Source: Apirhabdus apintestini (lineage in GTDB: Bacteria; Pseudomonadota; Gammaproteobacteria; Enterobacterales; Enterobacteriaceae). Taken from it: a DNA stretch of 64,000 nt. Position 1 is the stretch's first letter. Each line of letters begins with the position of its first letter. Positions 59,024-64,000 of this stretch are shown here, piece after piece. The notes below the pieces were generated by a model. It worked only from the letters and a program-made list of their open reading frames with translations, did no database searches and was not told the DNA's origin. The translations under genes were made by a program, and so were the position numbers. The stretch spans positions 3,038,001 through 3,102,000 of the forward strand of contig CP138906.1 in the NCBI GenBank assembly GCA_033977085.1, written 5' to 3'.

Positions 59024-61239
59024 GCCGGCTCCTGCTGTAAATCAGTGAGTTGTTCTGAAGACAGGCCCGCATCGCTCAATAACGCCGTCATTGAAACCTG
59101 TAGTTCTTGCTGCAGCCCAAGAGCGCGAGCCAGCGTCTCGCGGCTAATCACGCCTTCTGCCACCAGAAATTCACCAAGCGGAAGACTGCTGCGCTCATGG
59201 CGCAGCAGCAGCGCGTTCATGGCCGAACTATTAATGTCCCCAAGAGAAGTTAGGATCTCAGCAAACAATAATTGCCTTGGTTCGTATTGCGCCCAAATGG
59301 CAGCGGCCTGCTCCTCTCTTAGCCAGCCGTGGGTAACGGCGCTGCGCAGCATCTCCCGATCGTCCACGCCGCGCCTGCGGGCGTACCAGTGGCGCAGGCC
59401 GGTCACCACCTGCCCGCGCGGTACAATCACGTAGCGAATTTGTTTTTTACTTTACGCGCCAGCGCGGCCAGCGAGACGGGATCGATGCCATTTTCACTGG
59501 CGACAATCAGCGTATCGCCTTCAACCCGCAGCGGCAGCACCGCGTAATGCAGCGCCACAGAGGCAGGCATGAATGCAATGGTTGATTCAGACAGCATCCA
59601 GGCGTCTATCGATTCCGCGCTAACCCGATTTTGTTCCGCCAGCGCCTCGGCAAGCTGACGCGAGGTGACCAGGCCCAAATGCAGCAGCGTGCCGCCCAGA
59701 CGCTGCCCGGCGATGCGCTGCGTCAGCGCCTGTTCTAACTGGGCTTCATCAATAACCTGCCGCTCTACCAAAATTTGCCCCAGCGGGCGCAGCGCCCGGT
59801 TTTGACCGGTGACGCTCGGGAAATCATGCGTGGTTTTGTCCCACGCCACGCGGCGCGGATCGCCGTGCTGTAGCACCTGGCGCAGCGCGCGCCAGTTGGC
59901 CATAAAGTTAATCAGGTTGCCCCAGAACAGACGCAGCACCGAGAGCATTCCCTGCGCCAGCCCGTAGTAAACCGTCACAAAAATAACCCGCTGAATAATA
60001 CGGTTGGTCATTAATGCAAAGTTGATCCACAGCAGCGTGGCCAGCCAGTAGCCGCCGGTAAAAATAGACATAAACTGCCAGGCGTCCGGCCACAGCCGCT
60101 GATAAGCCAGCAGTAGCTGGAGCATAACCAGCATCGCCAAAAAGCTGAGGAAGTTACTGATGGCCCCTTTCCGATCGCGCCACAGGAAATAGTTCAGCTT
60201 AAAGTTGCGCGTCCATTTATGGGTTTTAAAACCCTGAAAAACAATGCCGATAATCCAGCGCGATTTTTGCCGCACCGCGGTGGTAAAGGTGTCCGGGAAA
60301 TACTCGCGCACGCAAATAACGTTTGAGGAGCGTTTACGCTGTAAAAACGCCCTTTAGCTTCTTCGTCCATCACCACCGGGAAACGGACAAAGATCTCCGT
60401 CATTCCTTTTTCTTTCAGGCGGAAGCCGATGTCGTAATCTTCCGTCAAACTTTGCACGTCAAACGCGATACCGTCGCCGTCTGCCAGCAGCGCCAGCACG
60501 GCGCGGCGGCTAAAGCATGTACCAACGCCCGCGCTGGGCACCTGCCCGGCAATAGCCTCACGCACCGGAACGTCCTTCCCGTGCGAGCTCGGCAAATTCG
60601 TCGATGTAAGTCATGCTGGTAAAGTGCGTCCACTCACGCTCGAAGGGATAGACGGGAATTTGAATAAGATCTTTTCTGTCCACCAGAAAATTAAATAACC
60701 GCAGTTCCATCGGTGAAACTACGTCTTCCGCATCGTGCAGAATAAACCCGGCAAAGGTAAAGTTAGCGTCGCGCTCAAATTGGGTTATCGCATCGAGAAT
60801 ATTATTCAGGCAATCTGCTTTACTGGTTGGCCCCGGGCGGGCGCAAACCACTTTGTGCACGTTGGGGAAACGCGCGCAGACTTCATCTACATCGCGCTGG
60901 GTGTCCGGATCGTTAGGATAAGTACCGACAAAAATATGGTAGTTTTCATAATCCAGCGTAGTCGCCGCCAGCTCGGCCATATGCCCGATAACGCCCGTCT
61001 CATTCCATGCAGGGACCATAATCGCCAGCGGTTTTTCATCAGGCTTATACGAGCTCGCGGTAACTCATATAAGCGTGGCGGCGATAAACCGTAAAAAAGC
61101 GGCGCGCACGACGAAACCAATAAACGATATCAATAAATAGGTCATCCAGACCGCTAATCAGCATTAGCGTAGCCAGTGTAATGGCTATCACCTTTATCCC
61201 ATACAGATAGGTAGCAAACGCATCTACCATCCAATTCAT
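59020..61239 (-). pseudogene. nfrB: NfrB inner-membrane glycosyltransferase with MshEN domain, about four frame lesions
   Basis: NfrB is the inner-membrane partner of NfrA: a family-2 glycosyltransferase (AIMVPAWNETGVIGHMAELA, FILHDAEDVVSPMELRLF, and the QxxRW motif in RQKSRWIIG) with several membrane segments and C-terminal GspE_N/MshEN repeats (LRPLGQILVERQVIDEAQLE, SLPLGEFLVAEGVISRETLA). In E. coli this domain binds c-di-GMP and NfrB makes an N4-receptor glycan. Lesions: extra bases at GAGCTCG near 61051 and 60587, a lost T near 60346 and a lost A near 59434. Repaired length is about 740 residues. GAGGTG precedes the start. Confidence 0.93.
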
Positions 61240-61873
61240 ACCACACCTCGGGAAAATGGGAGGATCTACGGTGAAAACAGTCCGTGCAAAACCACGATTT
61301 TATTTCGTATTAAGAAAATAAAGGCGGAGAGCAAAATGGCCATACACCCTCAACAACAGCATATCGCATACCGATAACGCTATTCGGCGTTGCCCTGCCC
61401 GGAAATAATAAAGCAGCATAAAAACACAAGCGCAGCAGTATACTCTTATCAAATATCTATAATAAGCACATTTTCCTAACGGTTAATCCCACATAAAAAA
61501 TGAGTGGCAACATTAAATATTAATAGCAGTAATTATGACTCGCGTGGCCAGGACCGCCCGCTGTCTGAGTATAGACGCTATCTGCCACATAACATGGCGG
61601 CAAATAACGATTTTTGCGCAAGTTAACTCTACTCACTATCGGTTACGCGGCCTGTTTCTGAATACATAAAATTAAAAAATCTTATCAACAACCTGCGTTG
61701 AAATGCCCTGACTGGCCGCCAGGCCAGTTATTAACACGCCCATTTAGCTCGGCTTACCCTATTGGTTCAGCGTGCGGCCGATCACAACATTTCACGCCGA
61801 TTACGGCGCCACCGCGTAAAATAAACGTCTGCCTGTGATATAACTGGCGGGCCGGTTACCAAGGATGTCCGTC
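61240..61873. other. Intergenic region between nfrB and the CBS/nucleotidyltransferase gene
   Basis: About 630 bp between divergent genes, with AT-rich patches (61440-61520 and 61665-61690). The nfrB and downstream-gene promoters must lie here. A 13-codon frame at 61336-61377 with GGAG ahead is the only small frame I noticed; I do not call it. No RNA gene or IS remnant was recognised. Confidence 0.5.
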
Positions 61874-63740
61874 ATGACAGAAGAACTTCTTCCCAATATC
61901 GTCTCTTTCCTGCACGCCATTCCGCCTTTCGATCGCTTACCTTCAAAAGTGCTTCAGAAGATAGCCGCTCAGGTGGATATTTTATGGCTGGATAAAGGAA
62001 TGCCCCTGAATACTCAGGCCGAACCGCCCGGGTGCCTTTATATTTTACGCACCGGCGCCGTTGAGCAGCGGCATCTGGACGGCACGCTGCGCGCCCGCCT
62101 CGGCGCAGAGGATATTTTTGGCTTTAGCCTTCTTCACGCACTGAAGGAACAGCGCGTGGAATATCACACTCTGGCGCTGGAAAATACGCTGCTATATCGG
62201 CTGGCATACGCACCGCTGCAGGACAGTATCTCCGATTATCCCCAAGTGCTGACGCAATTAGCGCTGAGCGCCTGGCGCCGCCTACATTCTGCGCTAAACG
62301 TACAGTGGTCAGAGCAGGATAAAGGTATCTTCTTTCGCCTCGCCGGAGATGTGGCAAATCGCAGCATCGCCATAGCGGCACCGCACATGTCGGTGCAGCA
62401 GGTCGCTACGCTCATGAGCCTTGAGATACGCACATCCTGCGCCTTTATCGTTAACGATAAAGGAACGCTGATTGGCATGATGACCGATAAAGACATGACT
62501 AAGCGAGTTATCGCGCCGGGCAAGGATAGCCAGGTACCGGTGACAGAGGTGATGACCGACAATCTGCATACCGTATTTGAGGACGAACTGGTCATGCGGG
62601 CCGTCAGCCTGATGATGAGCCACAATATTCGCAATATCCCGGTTATTGATCGGGAGTTTCGCCCCATTGGGCTGCTAACGCCCCAGCGAGCTCATCCAAA
62701 AAACAGCGTGCAGGCAATTTTCCTGATAGAGCAAATCAGCCGCGCCGCTTCTATAGACGCGCTGGTTAATCTCACGCCGGTGCGCCAGGCTATTTTCGAA
62801 ACACTGCTCGACGGGAACGTCGCTCCGCATATTGTCGGCCTGGTACTGACCATGATTTATGATGCCGTCACTCGCCGCCTGACCGAGCTGGCCATCGACT
62901 ATTTAGGCGAAGCGCCGTGCGCATGGTCCTGGATGGCGGCAGGCTCCCACGCGCGCCATGAGGTACACCTGGCCTCCGATCAGGATAACGCGCTGTTGCT
63001 CGCCGATAGCGCAACCGCTACCGATCGCCAGTGGTTCAGCCACTTTGCCATGTACGTGTGTAAAGGGCTTGCCGCCTGCGGCTATCCTCTGTGTGAAGGG
63101 CGCTTTATGGCGGCGACGCCCGCCTGGTGCCAGCGGCTAACGGTATGGAAAGACTATTACCGGAAATGGGCGTCTAATCCGGAATATGATGGCCTGCTGA
63201 AGTTAAACGTATTTATTGAGATTCGCCACGTGGCCGGCGATGAAGCGCTGTTTGCCACTCTGGACGCCTGGCGCCAGCAGGTCATCAATCATAATCCCCG
63301 CCTGCTGAAAGCCCTGCTGCGCAACGCGCTGAAAATACGCCCACCGCTGGGGATTTTTCACAATCTGGTGCTGGAAAAAGACGGAAATAAAGAAAAAATC
63401 CTCAATATTAAGCGCGCGGCGATCCACGGCGTGGTCGACATAGTTCGCCTGCATGCCCTGAGCGCGGGTATACCTCAACAAAATACGGAAGAGCGTATCC
63501 AGGCGCTGCTGCAACAGTGCGCGCTGAACGACGCCTCCGCCCAGGATATGTTGGGGACATGGCGCTACGTCACGCAACTGCGTTACTTGCACCAAAGTCA
63601 TGCGCTGCAGCGGGGTGAAGAAGCCGATAACAGTATCAATCCCGAGCGCTTTGGGAGCACTGGAACGCCAGCATCTGAAAGATGCATTTCGCATGCTTTC
63701 CGGCTTCCAGGATGCAGCAAAAATGGCGTTTGGCGGTTAA
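61874..63740 (+). CDS. cNMP-binding/CBS/DUF294 nucleotidyltransferase-like protein, frame slip near the end
   Basis: Domains in order: a cyclic-nucleotide-binding-like fold (residues about 10-125), two CBS domains (about 165-275: TLMSLEIRTSCAFIVNDKGT, LIGMMTDKDMTKRVI, MSHNIRNIPVIDREFRPIGL), a DUF294 nucleotidyltransferase with the catalytic pattern GSHARHE..ASDQD (about 355-373) and a DUF294 C-terminal domain. The start at 61874 was preferred to 61865 because AAGGA lies 8 bases ahead. One extra base near 63654-63656 shifts the last 27 codons; repaired, it ends DAFRMLSGFQDAAKMAFGG at 63740. The nucleotidyl acceptor is unknown. The exonuclease gene follows after 2 bp. Confidence 0.85.
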
Positions 63741-63742
63741 CA

Positions 63743-64000
63743 ATGCGCTTTTCTTTTTTAGCCGGGATCCGCTGCGCGGACTGGAGAAACGCCGCCGGGC
63801 GCTGCTGCGCCATGGCGGCTTAGGCTCCGGCGCCCTGAGCGCGCTGCTCAAGTTTCCGCTGCCGGCGGCCGACCGGGATATCCGCGAACTGCCTATTTTA
63901 ATTCTCGATTTCGAAACCAGCGGCCTTGATGCCGACAGCGATCGCATTATCAGTATGGGCTGGGTAGAGATGCAGGAAGGCGTGATTGCGCTGCGCAGCG
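63743..64000 (+). pseudogene. DnaQ-like 3'-5' exonuclease, 5' part, frame slip, runs off right edge
   Basis: The start ATG at 63743 is 2 bp after the repaired stop of the preceding gene, suggesting an operon. The visible part has a basic N-terminal segment (RDPLRGLEKRRRALLRHG) and the DEDD exonuclease Exo I motif ILDFETSGLDADSDRIISMG, with D and E as metal ligands by family analogy. One T is missing in the T-runs at 63749-63761, where one more base joins the start to this frame. The pair of a CBS/DUF294 protein and a DnaQ-like exonuclease is, from memory, common in other gammaproteobacteria and functionally uncharacterised. Confidence 0.82.

Noticed and set aside
61336..61377. 13-codon frame MAIHPQQQHIAYR with GGAG upstream, between nfrB and the CBS gene
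   Set aside because: Too short to support without conservation data.

Overview
The window is a chromosomal segment of an Enterobacteriaceae bacterium related to, but distinct from, Escherichia coli. From about 8.0 to 51.5 kb it follows the E. coli backbone order xni-rlmM-ygdD-gcvA-gcvB-ygdI-csdA-csdE-tcdA-mltA-tRNA(fMet)-amiC-argA-recD-recB-ptrA-recC-ppdC-ygdB-ppdB-ppdA-thyA-lgt-ptsP-rppH-mutH-ygdQ-ygdR-tas-lplT-aas-omr-galR-lysA-lysR-ygeA. Proteins are clearly divergent from E. coli by recollection of those sequences, so I do not name a species.

Layout. 1-7.6 kb: an E. coli common pilus (ecp) operon on the minus strand (ecpA, ecpB, ecpC, start of ecpD), headed by a membrane-anchored winged-helix regulator instead of the usual EcpR, with an IS100-like element inside the usher gene. 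8-51.5 kb: the conserved backbone, holding DNA repair (recBCD, mutH, xni), lysine and arginine biosynthesis (lysA/lysR, argA), envelope biogenesis (mltA, amiC, lgt, lplT-aas), Fe-S/tRNA modification (csdA-csdE-tcdA), minor pseudopilins, nitrogen phosphotransfer (ptsP), mRNA decapping (rppH), two initiator tRNAs and two sRNAs (GcvB and one Omr RNA). 51.7-53.7 kb: a third IS copy. 53.9-61.2 kb: a YbdG-type mechanosensitive channel and the ybcH-nfrA-nfrB surface-glycan/phage N4 receptor set. 61.9-64 kb: a CBS/nucleotidyltransferase gene followed by a DnaQ-like exonuclease cut by the window edge.

The most important property of this sequence is that most genes longer than about 700 bp carry one or more frameshifts. 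I traced about 60. Most are one-base losses in runs of three to eight identical bases, several lie at CCWGG (Dcm) sites, and I found no in-frame stop made by substitution. They hit the essential gene lgt and all three recBCD genes. Three near-identical copies of one IS differ from each other in the same way. I therefore think most broken frames are consensus errors of an unpolished long-read assembly. The three IS insertions, each flanked by a 5-6 bp target duplication, are real; two of them interrupt ecpC and tas.

Convention: an entry is typed pseudogene when its frame is interrupted in the sequence as given, and CDS when it is open or only its last few codons are affected. I found no previously undescribed multi-gene system here; the least understood loci are the regulator above ecp and the CBS-nucleotidyltransferase/exonuclease pair.
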